Source: Pseudomonas tohonis
GTDB taxonomy: Bacteria; Pseudomonadota; Gammaproteobacteria; Pseudomonadales; Pseudomonadaceae
DNA length: 64,000 bases
Assembly (NCBI RefSeq): GCF_012767755.2
Contig: NZ_AP023189.1
Span: forward strand, 2,854,001-2,918,000
Direction of reading: 5' to 3'
The notes under the pieces are model-generated. The model made no database searches. It saw nothing but the letters and a program-made list of their open reading frames with translations, and was not told the origin of the DNA. The position numbers were made by a program, and so were the translations under genes. This document shows, piece after piece, positions 47,415-55,222 of the stretch (positions are counted from its first letter, which is position 1; the number at the start of each line of letters is the position of its first letter).

Positions 47415-47501
47415 GCCCGAATGGCGAAATCGGTAGACGCAAGGGACTTAAAATCCCTCGGGGGAAACCCCGTGCCGGTTCGACCCCGGCTTCGGGCACC
47501 A
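47415..47501 (+). tRNA. tRNA-Leu (anticodon TAA)
   Basis: 87 nt with encoded CCA. Acceptor GCCCGAA/TTCGGGC, anticodon TAA in GGACTTAAAATCC, a long variable arm (CTCGGGGGAAACCCCGT) of class II type, T loop TTCGACC. No duplicated 3' end was noticed downstream that would mark an integrated element. Confidence 0.97.
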
Positions 47502-47509
47502 TATGAATC

Positions 47510-47543
47510 AAGGGCTTGCGTGCATCCTGTACGCAGGCCCTTG
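47510..47543 (+). terminator. Imperfect terminator hairpin after tRNA-Leu
   Basis: AAGGGCTTGCGT pairs with ACGCAGGCCCTT (one wobble) around a 9-nt loop, followed by GCTGTTTCTT; the T-run is poor. Confidence 0.55.
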
Positions 47544-47720
47544 CTGTTTCTTGGTACGCAATTCTGTTTTCGGTACGCAATTCAGCGAGTCGGGGTGACT
47601 TGGCGTTCGCTATCGGAGTAGGCACTTCCGGGACTGTTGCGATATAAAATTCTGCGTCTCGTAAACTCCGCTGGTTCCTGTCGGTCAGATTCATCGAAAC
47701 AACTCAAATAAAGGCCTTCC

Positions 47721-48080
47721 ATGTCCAAACTCGCAGAATTCAAAGCCCTCGAAGCCAAACTCGCCGAGCAACTTGCCCAGCTCGATGCCTTGAAGAACGA
47801 TAAAGAACTCAAGCGTGAAATCGAGTTCGAGCAGAAGTTGCGAGCGCTGCTGGGTGAATACGATTACTCCCTGCGCAATATAATCGCGATCCTCGAACCA
47901 TCGGCTTCGCGCAGCCCCGCGCCGGTCAAGGCGCGTGGTCAACGCCGTGAGCGTGCCACCAAGATCTACATCAACCCCAGGACCCAGGAGCGTGTGGAGA
48001 CCAAGGGTGGCAACCATGCCGTGTTGAAAGCGTGGAAAGCCGAGCATGGCGCTGAGGTCGTGGAGTCCTGGCTGCAGTAA
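47721..48080 (+). CDS. MvaT/MvaU-family H-NS-like nucleoid protein (paralogue)
   Basis: 119-aa xenogeneic silencer of the MvaT family. The N-terminal coiled coil (about 1-60, MSKLAEFKALEAKLAEQL) oligomerises; the C-terminal DNA-binding domain contains ETKGGNHAVLKAWKAEHG, where the GGN tripeptide enters AT-rich minor grooves. Whether this is the main MvaT/MvaU or an extra paralogue cannot be decided from one window, but a location beside tRNA-Leu and next to accessory genes favours an extra copy. Has its own terminator. Confidence 0.9.
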   Translation: MSKLAEFKALEAKLAEQLAQLDALKNDKELKREIEFEQKLRALLGEYDYSLRNIIAILEPSASRSPAPVKARGQRRERATKIYINPRTQERVETKGGNHAVLKAWKAEHGAEVVESWLQ

Positions 48081-48099
48081 AGGACTTCCTCTGTTTCGC

Positions 48100-48125
48100 A
48101 ATAAGCCCGCTTCGGCGGGCTTATT
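48100..48125 (+). terminator. Terminator after the MvaT-family gene
   Basis: AATAAGCCCGC-ttcg-GCGGGCTTATT, an 11-bp stem with a UUCG loop, 20 bp after the stop. Confidence 0.85.
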
Positions 48126-48411
48126 GTCATCTGTGGCGGAAGGCTCCGGCAGCCGTTGACTGTCAGGCTGTCAGCCCGCGCAGAGCACCTTGTGTAACAC
48201 CTCTCTTATATTTCCGCGATTGTGGAGCGAGGCATTATCGCTGCGGTGGATATGCCGCGCCGAAAGTGTGTATGCACTCCACAGGCTCGATTTTCAAACT
48301 CTCGTCCCCCCTTCTTTGGGTCGGTGGCCCCGAAGATGCGGGTAGCTAGCCTCCAGATGCCGATATCCAGGCGCGCGTCGATAAAGACCCAGGACGAGAG
48401 GAGTCAAGGAA
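48126..48411 (+). promoter_or_regulatory. Upstream region of the PraB-like gene
   Basis: About 290 bp without a gene. The only clear element is the Shine-Dalgarno GAGGAGTCAAGGAA directly before ATG 48412. A short direct repeat CTGTCAG-G-CTGTCAG near 48159-48173 does not fit the Pho box spacing. Confidence 0.4.
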
Positions 48412-48873
48412 ATGATCAGATATGCCCTAGTTGCCCTGCTGCTGTTCGCTGGCCAGATCGCCCAGGCCGCGACCATCAATGCCAACCTGCAGTTCTACTT
48501 CTTCGGGACGCTGGCCCTGAAGCCGAGTGGTCTGGGCACCACCATCACCTGCAATGTGGAGCTCACCGGAATCGCGACTCCGTCGGTCGCGACGATCCTG
48601 AGCGCCAAGTTCACCGGATTGGGCCTGTGCCCGGCCCTGAGCGCCGCCGGGCTGCCCTGGTCCTGGACGCCCACCAGCGTGACGAGTGCCTACATGGCGG
48701 GAGTGAAGCTCTCGCTTGCAGGTATTGCTTGCAATACATCCCCTGTCACCCTCAACGGTGCCTGGAGCAATTCGAGCACCGCCTTCACCGCATCGCCCTA
48801 TCAGCCGCTGGGAGGCTGCATCGTGCAGTCGCTGTTCCTGTCTCCGACGCCGTCCTTCACCATCAGCCCATGA
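48412..48873 (+). CDS. Secreted PraB-like protein
   Basis: 153 aa with a signal peptide (about 1-20, ending GQIAQA). The mature part is rich in Ser, Thr, Gly and Leu, with four cysteines placed as in PraB-type proteins: ITCNVELTG, LGLCPAL, IACNTSPVTLNG, GGCIVQS. A GLPWSW segment is also typical. In Pseudomonas, PraB relatives are extracellular proteins linked to alkane use and biofilm. The assignment rests on pattern similarity and is moderate. A GC hairpin follows; the CsrA-like gene is convergent. Confidence 0.55.
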   Translation: MIRYALVALLLFAGQIAQAATINANLQFYFFGTLALKPSGLGTTITCNVELTGIATPSVATILSAKFTGLGLCPALSAAGLPWSWTPTSVTSAYMAGVKLSLAGIACNTSPVTLNGAWSNSSTAFTASPYQPLGGCIVQSLFLSPTPSFTISP

Positions 48874-48880
48874 CATCCTT

Positions 48881-48914
48881 GCCCGGCGGCGCGAGTCTCC
48901 TGCGCGCCCCGGGC
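48881..48914. terminator. Bulged GC hairpin between PraB-like and CsrA-like genes
   Basis: GCCCGG/CCGGGC and, inside one bulged C, GGCGCG/CGCGCC form 12 GC-rich pairs around a 9-nt loop, centred between the two convergent stop codons. No T-run. Confidence 0.6.
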
Positions 48915-48917
48915 CGA

Positions 48918-49109
48918 TCAGGCGCTGAGTTTCTTGGGGTGTGGCACGCCCGCCTGGATGCGTTCGTAGACTTCCTTGCGATGCACCGCAACGTTCCTCG
49001 GCGCGATGATGCCGAACTTCACTTGGTGCCCGTGGATGCTGATCACTTCCACGGTGATGCCGCCTTCAATGACGAAGCGTTCGCCGACCGAATTGATGAG
49101 GAGCTGCAT
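48918..49109 (-). CDS. Divergent CsrA/RsmA-family RNA-binding protein
   Basis: 63 aa that align without gaps to CsrA: VGE at 8-10, VTV-like core strands, IAPRNVAVHRKEVYERIQ at 35-52. His43 and the RNA-contacting Arg44 are kept, but the N-terminal RNA-binding pair Arg6-Arg7 of canonical CsrA is Asn6-Ser7, and the opening LILTRR is QLLINS. It should fold as the usual dimer but may bind different RNA, bind weakly, or form mixed dimers. The leader reads GCAGGGAGACC before the ATG; CAGGGA resembles the CsrA motif CANGGAN, so autoregulation is possible. Confidence 0.82.
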   Translation of the reverse strand: MQLLINSVGERFVIEGGITVEVISIHGHQVKFGIIAPRNVAVHRKEVYERIQAGVPHPKKLSA

Positions 49110-49453
49110 GTCGGGTCTCCCTGCAGGGTTGTCGTGAGGCGTTGTGGCAGCACTCCCCGGGACGTTGCCATGGCTCCGTGACTGGCGTGGATTGCAGCTG
49201 CCTGATCACCTGACCCATCGCCCGGTTTCGAAGTTCCCCCTATCTCGATGCATGGCCATGCCGTTGCGCTTTCCCGACCAAGGATGGGGGGCGGCTCCGC
49301 TTGTCCGATTCCCCGCGTGCTGCGTGAACCGCTTCGCCGGGGCGGTGCCAAAGTTGAAATTTTTCTTGCAGTGGCCCGTCTCGCCCGTGCTTCGCGGCAC
49401 TTTTCAGCTAGCCTCAGTGCTGCCTGAAGGAGTCAGGTTCAAGAGGTCGATGA
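49110..49453. other. Gene-free region between the CsrA-like and small orphan genes
   Basis: 344 bp between divergent genes. It must hold both promoters, but no consensus pair is clear. AT-rich stretch at about 49350-49372. Ribosome site AGAGG before 49454. Nothing else identified. Confidence 0.4.
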
Positions 49454-49738
49454 ATGGAATCCAAGGAACAGCAACTGGTTCGCCTGCTCAGTCTCACCAC
49501 CCGCAGCCTTACCCACCTCACTGCCGCGATGACCGAGATGTCGTTCGAGATGATGCGCAGCGACGACCAGGCCATCAAACAGGCCGGGCAGCGCATGATC
49601 GACCACCTGGCGGCCATCGGCGCCGGTCTTGACCAGCACTGGGAAACCCTGGGCACCTACGCCGGTGAGCCCGTCGTCCACGAGGCCACGGAAACCCTGG
49701 TCGAGGTCGAACTCAACTTGCCCGCCGACGAGCGCTGA
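49454..49738 (+). CDS. Small conserved-type hypothetical protein
   Basis: 94 aa, not recognised. Two amphipathic helices seem likely (LVRLLSLTTRSLTHLTAAMTE and AIKQAGQRMIDHLAAIGAG), then an acidic tail ending VEVELNLPADER. No signal peptide or cysteine. AGAGG lies 8 nt before the ATG. It precedes ugd, as a short hypothetical also does in PAO1 by memory, so a role linked to envelope sugar metabolism is possible but unproven. Confidence 0.65.
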   Translation: MESKEQQLVRLLSLTTRSLTHLTAAMTEMSFEMMRSDDQAIKQAGQRMIDHLAAIGAGLDQHWETLGTYAGEPVVHEATETLVEVELNLPADER

Positions 49739-49763
49739 GCGCCATCACGGCGCGGTCATCCCG

Positions 49764-49781
49764 CTGTCACCGTTCTGCCAC
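49764..49781 (+). promoter_or_regulatory. Pho-box-like repeat upstream of ugd
   Basis: CTGTCAC-CGTT-CTGCCAC has the 7-4-7 geometry of a PhoB site with one mismatch in the second repeat. It is 45 bp before the ugd ATG. The best -10 candidate (TATTCA, 49803) is further away than in typical PhoB promoters, so this is tentative. Confidence 0.4.
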
Positions 49782-49825
49782 CGGAGTCCGCTGCAATCCC
49801 CCTATTCATACGGGGAGGGTGAGCC

Positions 49826-51187
49826 ATGCAGCTTTGCGTCGTCGGTGCGGGTTACGTCGGGCTGGTGGCAGCGGCCTGTTTCGCCGAAATGGGCAATCGT
49901 GTCGTCTGCGTGGAGCGTGATCCATGGCGCCTGGCGCGGCTGGTTCGCGGCGAGCCGACGATCTACGAACCCGGCCTGGAAGCCATGCTGAAGATGCACC
50001 TCGCCAGCGGCCAGCTGAGCTTCAGCGCGCGGCTGGAGGAGGGGATCGACCGGGCGGAGATCATCTTCATCGCCGTCGGCACCCCCAGCGGCGAGGACGG
50101 TTCCGCCGACCTCTCCCATGTGCTGGCGGTGGCCGACCAACTGGGTGCCGCGCTGCGCCGCCCCTGCCTGGTGGTGAACAAATCCACGGTGCCGGTGGGC
50201 ACGGCGGAGCGGGTGGCCGATCGCATCCAGGTGGCGCTCGCGCGGCGCGAGCTGGCGTTCACCGTCCCGGTGGCGAGCAACCCCGAGTTCCTCAAGGAAG
50301 GCTCGGCGATCGACGACTTCACGCGCCCGGACCGCATCATTATCGGCTGCGACGACGCGGCCTCGGGCGAGCTGTTGCGGCGCCTCTACGCACCCTTCTC
50401 GCGCAATCACGACCGGGTACTGGTCATGGCCACACGCGCCGCCGAGTTCAGCAAGTACGCCGCCAATGCCTTCCTCGCCACACGGATTTCCTTCATGAAC
50501 GAGATGGCCGGGCTCTGTGCGCGCCTGGGCGTCGACGTGGAGGAGGTGCGTCGTGGCATCGGCAGCGACCGGCGCATCGGCACCCATTTCATCTACGCCG
50601 GTTGCGGCTATGGCGGCTCGTGCTTCCCCAAGGATGTACGCGCGCTGATCCGCAGTGCCGAGCAGGAGGGCATCGAGCCCGGCATCCTGCGGGCGGTCGA
50701 GGCGCGCAACGCGCTGCAGAAGACCCTGCTGTTCCAGTCCGTGCGCGAGCACTTCAACGGCTTCGTGCGGGGACGCACCGTTGCGATCTGGGGGCTTGCC
50801 TTCAAACCGGGCACCGATGACCTGCGCGAAGCGCCGAGCCTGGTCCTGCTCGACGCGCTGCTGGCTGCCGGCGCCCGCGTCCGTGCCTGCGACCCGGTGG
50901 CCGCGCCAGCCGTGGCGGCGCGCTACCCGGAGCAGCTCGCCAGTGGCCAGCTACACTTGGGCGACTCGCCGTACCAGGCGGTGGAAAATGCCGACGCCCT
51001 GGTGCTGGTGACCGAATGGAAGCAGTTTCGCCAGCCGAACTTCGAGCGGATTCGCGGTCTGATGAAAATGCCGGTCATCTTCGATGGCAGGAATCTCTAT
51101 GACCCGGCGCAACTGGCCGATCTGGGGTTTCTTTATCGCGGCATCGGACGCCCAGCAGCTGGGCATTGTAAGGCGACTGCGGCCTGA
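49826..51187 (+). CDS. ugd: UDP-glucose 6-dehydrogenase
   Basis: Oxidises UDP-glucose to UDP-glucuronate with 2 NAD; 453 aa. Rossmann loop GAGYVGLVAAACFAEMG at the N-terminus, the catalytic cysteine in GCGYGGSCFPKD, and a C-terminal domain with GLAFKPGTDDLREAPS. UDP-glucuronate feeds surface polysaccharides or aminoarabinose modification of lipid A. GalU, which makes its substrate, follows after 49 bp. Shine-Dalgarno GGGGAGG before the ATG. Confidence 0.96.
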   Translation: MQLCVVGAGYVGLVAAACFAEMGNRVVCVERDPWRLARLVRGEPTIYEPGLEAMLKMHLASGQLSFSARLEEGIDRAEIIFIAVGTPSGEDGSADLSHVLAVADQLGAALRRPCLVVNKSTVPVGTAERVADRIQVALARRELAFTVPVASNPEFLKEGSAIDDFTRPDRIIIGCDDAASGELLRRLYAPFSRNHDRVLVMATRAAEFSKYAANAFLATRISFMNEMAGLCARLGVDVEEVRRGIGSDRRIGTHFIYAGCGYGGSCFPKDVRALIRSAEQEGIEPGILRAVEARNALQKTLLFQSVREHFNGFVRGRTVAIWGLAFKPGTDDLREAPSLVLLDALLAAGARVRACDPVAAPAVAARYPEQLASGQLHLGDSPYQAVENADALVLVTEWKQFRQPNFERIRGLMKMPVIFDGRNLYDPAQLADLGFLYRGIGRPAAGHCKATAA

Positions 51188-51236
51188 TTAGACTGCGCGG
51201 CAGTTCGCCCAACACCCCACCTTTTCAAGGTTAAAC

Positions 51237-52076
51237 ATGATCAAGAAATGCCTGTTCCCGGCCGCTGGTTACGGTACCCGTTTTCTGCCCGCCACCAAGG
51301 CCATGCCCAAGGAAATGCTGCCGGTGGTGAACAAGCCACTGATCCAGTACGGCGTTGAAGAGGCCCTGGATGCGGGTCTCAGCGAGATCTCCATCGTCAC
51401 CGGCCGCGGCAAGCGCGCCCTGGAAGACCACTTCGACATCAGCTACGAGCTGGAGCACCAGATCAAGGGCACCGACAAGGAGAAATACCTGGTCGGCATC
51501 CGCCGCCTGATCGACCAGTGCAGCTTCTCCTACACCCGCCAGGTGGAAATGAAAGGCCTGGGCCACGCCATCCTCAGCGGCCGCCCGCTGATCGGCGACG
51601 AGCCTTTCGCCGTGGTCCTGGCGGACGACCTCTGCCTCAACCTCGACGGCGACGGCGTGCTGACCCAGATGGTCAAGCTGTACAACCAATTCCGCTGCTC
51701 CATCGTCGCCATCCAGGAAGTGCCGCCGGAGGAAACCTCCAAGTACGGCGTGATCGCCGGCGAGATGATCCGTGACGACATCTACCGCGTGAACAGCATG
51801 GTCGAGAAGCCCAAGCCGGAAGACGCCCCGTCCAACCTGGCGATCATCGGCCGCTACATCCTGACCCCGGACATCTTCAAGCTGATCGAAGAGACCGAGC
51901 CGGGCAAAGGCGGCGAAATCCAGATCACCGACGCCCTGATGAAGCAGGCCCAGGACGGTTGCGTGCTGGCGTACAAGTTCAAGGGCAAGCGTTTCGACTG
52001 CGGTGGCGCCGAAGGCTATATCGACGCGACCAACTACTGCTTCGAGAACCTGTACAAGACCGGCAAGGCCTACTGA
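51237..52076 (+). CDS. galU: UTP--glucose-1-phosphate uridylyltransferase
   Basis: Makes UDP-glucose, the substrate of Ugd and of several glycosyltransferases; 279 aa. The nucleotidyltransferase signature AAGYGTRFLPATKAMPKEMLP is at the N-terminus, with ADDLCLN (metal/nucleotide) and the substrate segment RFDCGGAEGYIDA later. Immediately downstream of ugd; a terminator follows. Confidence 0.97.
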   Translation: MIKKCLFPAAGYGTRFLPATKAMPKEMLPVVNKPLIQYGVEEALDAGLSEISIVTGRGKRALEDHFDISYELEHQIKGTDKEKYLVGIRRLIDQCSFSYTRQVEMKGLGHAILSGRPLIGDEPFAVVLADDLCLNLDGDGVLTQMVKLYNQFRCSIVAIQEVPPEETSKYGVIAGEMIRDDIYRVNSMVEKPKPEDAPSNLAIIGRYILTPDIFKLIEETEPGKGGEIQITDALMKQAQDGCVLAYKFKGKRFDCGGAEGYIDATNYCFENLYKTGKAY

Positions 52077-52097
52077 TCAGGCCGCGCTCGTCGCACC

Positions 52098-52129
52098 GAC
52101 AGGGCCGCCTCCGGGCGGCCTTGTCGTTT
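52098..52129 (+). terminator. Terminator after galU
   Basis: ACAGGGCCGCC-tccg-GGCGGCCTTGT (11 bp, one wobble) followed by CGTTTC, about 22 bp after the stop. Confidence 0.7.
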
Positions 52130-52170
52130 CCGGCATCCACGCGTAGCCCGGGAGGCGATGTGATCGCGGC

Positions 52171-52593
52171 TCAGGGAATCTCCATCGCCTCCGAGCCCGG
52201 CCCCAGTGGCTGCCCATAGCTGAACTCCACATAGTTGCCCGCCGGGTCCCGCAGCCCGCAGTAGTAGCCCACCGGGTAGGGTTCGTCCCGCGGCGCCCAG
52301 ACCAGGCAGCCCTCGGCGTCGGCGCGCCTGGCGATGGCGTCCACCGCTTCGCGGCTTTCCAGGGCGAAGCCGAAGTGGCTGTAGTCGTCCGGCGCCAGGT
52401 CACGCGGCCGGCCGCCGGGCATGATCACGAAGATGAAGCGGTGCTCCTGCCCGGGCTCGGCCATCCAGACGATCCGCGAGCCCTTGCCGGCGCGCTCGTG
52501 GATCACCCGCATGCCACAGAACCGTTCATAGAAGTGGATGCACGGCTCCAGGTCGGGAACGTGCAGGGCGAGATGGGTGAGGGCAGGGCGCAT
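52171..52593 (-). CDS. VOC-family (glyoxalase/dioxygenase-like) protein
   Basis: 140 aa vicinal-oxygen-chelate fold in two beta-alpha-beta repeats: [24 protein letters not shown], then [17 protein letters not shown] and [22 protein letters not shown]. Likely metal ligands are His8 of THLAL and the Glu of YVEF. Called ring-cleaving-dioxygenase-like in related genomes; the actual substrate is unknown. Convergent with galU and divergent from gor; proximity to glutathione reductase is suggestive of glutathione chemistry, not proof. Confidence 0.78.
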   Translation of the reverse strand: MRPALTHLALHVPDLEPCIHFYERFCGMRVIHERAGKGSRIVWMAEPGQEHRFIFVIMPGGRPRDLAPDDYSHFGFALESREAVDAIARRADAEGCLVWAPRDEPYPVGYYCGLRDPAGNYVEFSYGQPLGPGSEAMEIP

Positions 52594-52688
52594 GGGGGTT
52601 CCTCCTTCGCTGGCTCAAGCATAGGCCTGGCAACTGGTCAGCGGCGTGCGTTCAGGTATGCTGGCCGCCTGTTTCTGGAGACCCTGCC

Positions 52689-54047
52689 ATGGCCTACGAT
52701 TTCGACCTCTTCGTCATAGGAGCCGGTTCCGCCGGCGTTCGTGCCTCGCGCTTCGCCGCCGGTTTCGGTGCGCGCGTCGCGGTAGCGGAAAGCCGCTACC
52801 TGGGCGGCACCTGCGTCAACGTCGGCTGCGTGCCGAAAAAGATGCTGGTCTACGGCGCCCACTTCTCCGAAGACTTCGAGCAGGCCGAGGGCTATGGCTG
52901 GAACCTGGGCGAGGCGGGCTTCGACTGGGCCACCCTGATCGCCAACAAGAACCGCGAGATCCAGCGCCTCAACGGCATCTACCGCAACCTCCTGGTCAAC
53001 AGCGGCGTCACCCTGCTGGAAGGCCACGCGCGCCTGGTGGACGCCCACACCGTGGAAGTCGGCGAGCAGCGTTTCAGCGCCGAGCACATCCTCGTCGCCA
53101 CCGGCGGCTGGCCGCAGATCCCGGAACTCCCCGGCCGCGAACACGCCATCAGCTCCAACGAAGCCTTCTTCCTCGAAGAACTGCCCCGGCGCGTGCTGGT
53201 GGTCGGTGGCGGCTACATCGCCGTCGAGTTCGCCTCCATCTTCCACGGCCTGGGCGCCAAGACCACGCTGCTCTACCGCCAGGACCTGTTCCTGCGCGGC
53301 TTCGATGGCACCGTGCGTACCCACCTGCGTGACGAGCTGACCCGCAAGGGCCTCGACCTGCAGTTCAACGCCGACATCGCGCGCATCGACAAGCAAGCCG
53401 ACGGCAGCCTGCTGGCCACCCTCAAGGACGGTCGCACCCTGGAAGCCGACTGCGTGTTCTACGCCACCGGCCGCCGCCCGATGCTGGATGGCCTGGGCCT
53501 TGAGAACACCGGCGTCGAGCTGGATGAGCGCGGCTTCATCAAGGTGGACGACGAGTACCGCACCGCCGAGCCCTCCATCCTCGCCCTGGGCGACGTCATC
53601 GGCCGCGTGCAGCTCACCCCGGTCGCGCTGGCCGAAGGCATGGCCGTCGCCCGTCGCCTGTTCAAGCCCGCCGAGTACCGCCCGGTGGACTACGACCACA
53701 TCCCCACCGCCGTCTTCAGCCTGCCCAACATCGGCACCGTCGGCCTCAGCGAGGAAGATGCCCGCGCGCGCGGCCATAAGGTCAAGGTCTTCGAGAGCCG
53801 TTTCCGCCCCATGAAGCTGACCCTCACCGAGAACCAGGAGCGCACCCTGATGAAGCTGGTGGTCGACGCCGAGAGTGATCGCGTGCTCGGCTGCCACATG
53901 GTCGGCCCCGAGGCGGGCGAGATCATCCAGGGCCTCGCCGTGGCCCTCAAGGCCGGCGCCACCAAGCGCATCTTCGACGAGACCATCGGCGTGCACCCGA
54001 CGGCCGCCGAGGAGTTCGTCACCCTGCGCACCCCGGTCGGGAACTGA
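52689..54047 (+). CDS. gor: Glutathione-disulfide reductase
   Basis: NADPH-dependent flavoenzyme regenerating GSH; 452 aa. FAD loop [14 protein letters not shown], redox pair Cys42 and Cys47 in [18 protein letters not shown] motif [12 protein letters not shown], and the catalytic His-Glu near the C-terminus in [10 protein letters not shown]. The window also encodes a glutathionyl-hydroquinone reductase. GGAG precedes the ATG. Confidence 0.97.
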   Translation: MAYDFDLFVIGAGSAGVRASRFAAGFGARVAVAESRYLGGTCVNVGCVPKKMLVYGAHFSEDFEQAEGYGWNLGEAGFDWATLIANKNREIQRLNGIYRNLLVNSGVTLLEGHARLVDAHTVEVGEQRFSAEHILVATGGWPQIPELPGREHAISSNEAFFLEELPRRVLVVGGGYIAVEFASIFHGLGAKTTLLYRQDLFLRGFDGTVRTHLRDELTRKGLDLQFNADIARIDKQADGSLLATLKDGRTLEADCVFYATGRRPMLDGLGLENTGVELDERGFIKVDDEYRTAEPSILALGDVIGRVQLTPVALAEGMAVARRLFKPAEYRPVDYDHIPTAVFSLPNIGTVGLSEEDARARGHKVKVFESRFRPMKLTLTENQERTLMKLVVDAESDRVLGCHMVGPEAGEIIQGLAVALKAGATKRIFDETIGVHPTAAEEFVTLRTPVGN

Positions 54048-54054
54048 CCCGGCG

Positions 54055-54678
54055 ATGGAGCGGCTCTTCTACCTGTCCGACCTCTTCGGCGTCGCCGTCT
54101 TCGCCATCACCGGCGCGCTCATGGCCGGGCGCAAGTCCATGGACCTGTTCGGCGTGCTGGTGATCGCCATCATCACCGCGCTGGGCGGCGGCACGCTGCG
54201 TGACGTCATCCTCGGCAACCACCCGGTGAGCTGGATACGCGACGACACCTACATCCTCGTCGCCTCCCTGGCGGCCGTGGGCACGGTGCTCTGGGTCCGC
54301 CTGACCCGCCCCATCAACGAAACCGGCCTGCTGGTGGCGGACGCCTTCGGCCTGGCGGTGTTCACCGTCTATGGCACCGAAGTGGCCCTGCAGCACCAGG
54401 TGCCGCTGAGCACGGCGGTGATCATGGGCGTGATCACCGGCGTCGCCGGCGGCGTGATGCGCGACGTGATCTGCAACGAGATCCCGCTGATCTTCCAGAA
54501 GGAGATCTACGCCATCGCCTGCGTGGCCGGCTCCCTGGTATTCATCGGCCTGCTGCACCTGGGCCTGCCGCGCTGGTTCGATACCGGCGTGGCCATGCTG
54601 GTGGTGCTCGGCACGCGCCTGGCGGCGATCCGCTGGGGGCTGTCGCTGCCACGCTTCCACCTGCTGGACCGGGACTGA
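54055..54678 (+). CDS. Trimeric intracellular cation (TRIC)/UPF0126 channel-family membrane protein
   Basis: 207 aa with about seven hydrophobic helices and the family's two internal repeats, each with a glycine-rich motif: ALGGGTLRDVILG and GVAGGVMRDVICNE. Bacterial members of this YicG/YadS family conduct K+ and other cations; a transported organic solute has also been suggested for relatives. Start ATG 54055, 7 bp after gor, so the two are probably co-transcribed. Confidence 0.88.
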   Translation: MERLFYLSDLFGVAVFAITGALMAGRKSMDLFGVLVIAIITALGGGTLRDVILGNHPVSWIRDDTYILVASLAAVGTVLWVRLTRPINETGLLVADAFGLAVFTVYGTEVALQHQVPLSTAVIMGVITGVAGGVMRDVICNEIPLIFQKEIYAIACVAGSLVFIGLLHLGLPRWFDTGVAMLVVLGTRLAAIRWGLSLPRFHLLDRD

Positions 54679-54693
54679 GCGCGCCCGGGATCG

Positions 54694-55164
54694 CTACCGC
54701 GCCTGGTTCGCGGCGGGTCGTTCGGCCCGCACCTCGATCGTCACCTCGCCACCCCGTGCGAAGCGCAGCGTCAGCGGAAAGCGCTCGCCATCCTCCAGCG
54801 CGCCCTTGAGGCCCACCAGGGTCAGGTGGCTGCCCATCGGCGCCAGCTTCAGCACGCCGCCGGGCGGCACGCCGAAGGACACCAGCGTCATCACCCGGCG
54901 TGCCTCGCCGATGCGCACCGTAGTCTGCAGGTCCACCCGCCAGGCGCGGGGCGTACTGGCGCCCACCAGGCGATCGCCCTGGGCGCCCGTGTCGGTGATG
55001 TCCAGGGAAACCACGGCAGCGGTGGCATCCCAGTCGGAGGGCTGCGCCCGCGCCTCACCGAGCGACAGCTCGGCGGCCTGGGCGGTGGCCCCGGCCAGCA
55101 GCATCAGCACGGCCAGTGCGTGGCGTTTCCAGGGCAGTGAAATGGACAGGAGGAGAGGGCGCAT
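54694..55164 (-). CDS. Exported PCuAC-like protein with incomplete copper site
   Basis: 156 aa with a signal peptide that starts unusually late (hydrophobic stretch at about 12-31, ALAVLMLLAGATAQA). The mature part fits the PCu(A)C periplasmic copper chaperone fold (GVPPGGVLKLAPMGSHLTLVGLK, then LTLRFARGGEVTIEV). The family binds Cu(I) with H...M...H-x-M; here the first His position reads Gln (VDLQTT) and the last Met is Thr (HLTL), leaving one His and possibly one Met. Copper binding is therefore doubtful. Start MRPLLLS at 55164. Confidence 0.75.
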   Translation of the reverse strand: MRPLLLSISLPWKRHALAVLMLLAGATAQAAELSLGEARAQPSDWDATAAVVSLDITDTGAQGDRLVGASTPRAWRVDLQTTVRIGEARRVMTLVSFGVPPGGVLKLAPMGSHLTLVGLKGALEDGERFPLTLRFARGGEVTIEVRAERPAANQAR

Positions 55165-55222
55165 GGGAGGTCCGGAAGGCGGTGGATCGCCGCGCACGAT
55201 ACCACCGCCTGCGGGGTCGCCC

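Noticed and set aside
47502..47720. Phage or island attachment site at the tRNA-Leu 3' end
   Set aside because: No integrase and no duplicate of the tRNA 3' end noticed in the window.
48159..48173. Direct repeat CTGTCAG-G-CTGTCAG as a Pho box
   Set aside because: Spacing is 8 bp from repeat to repeat instead of 11, so it does not fit PhoB.
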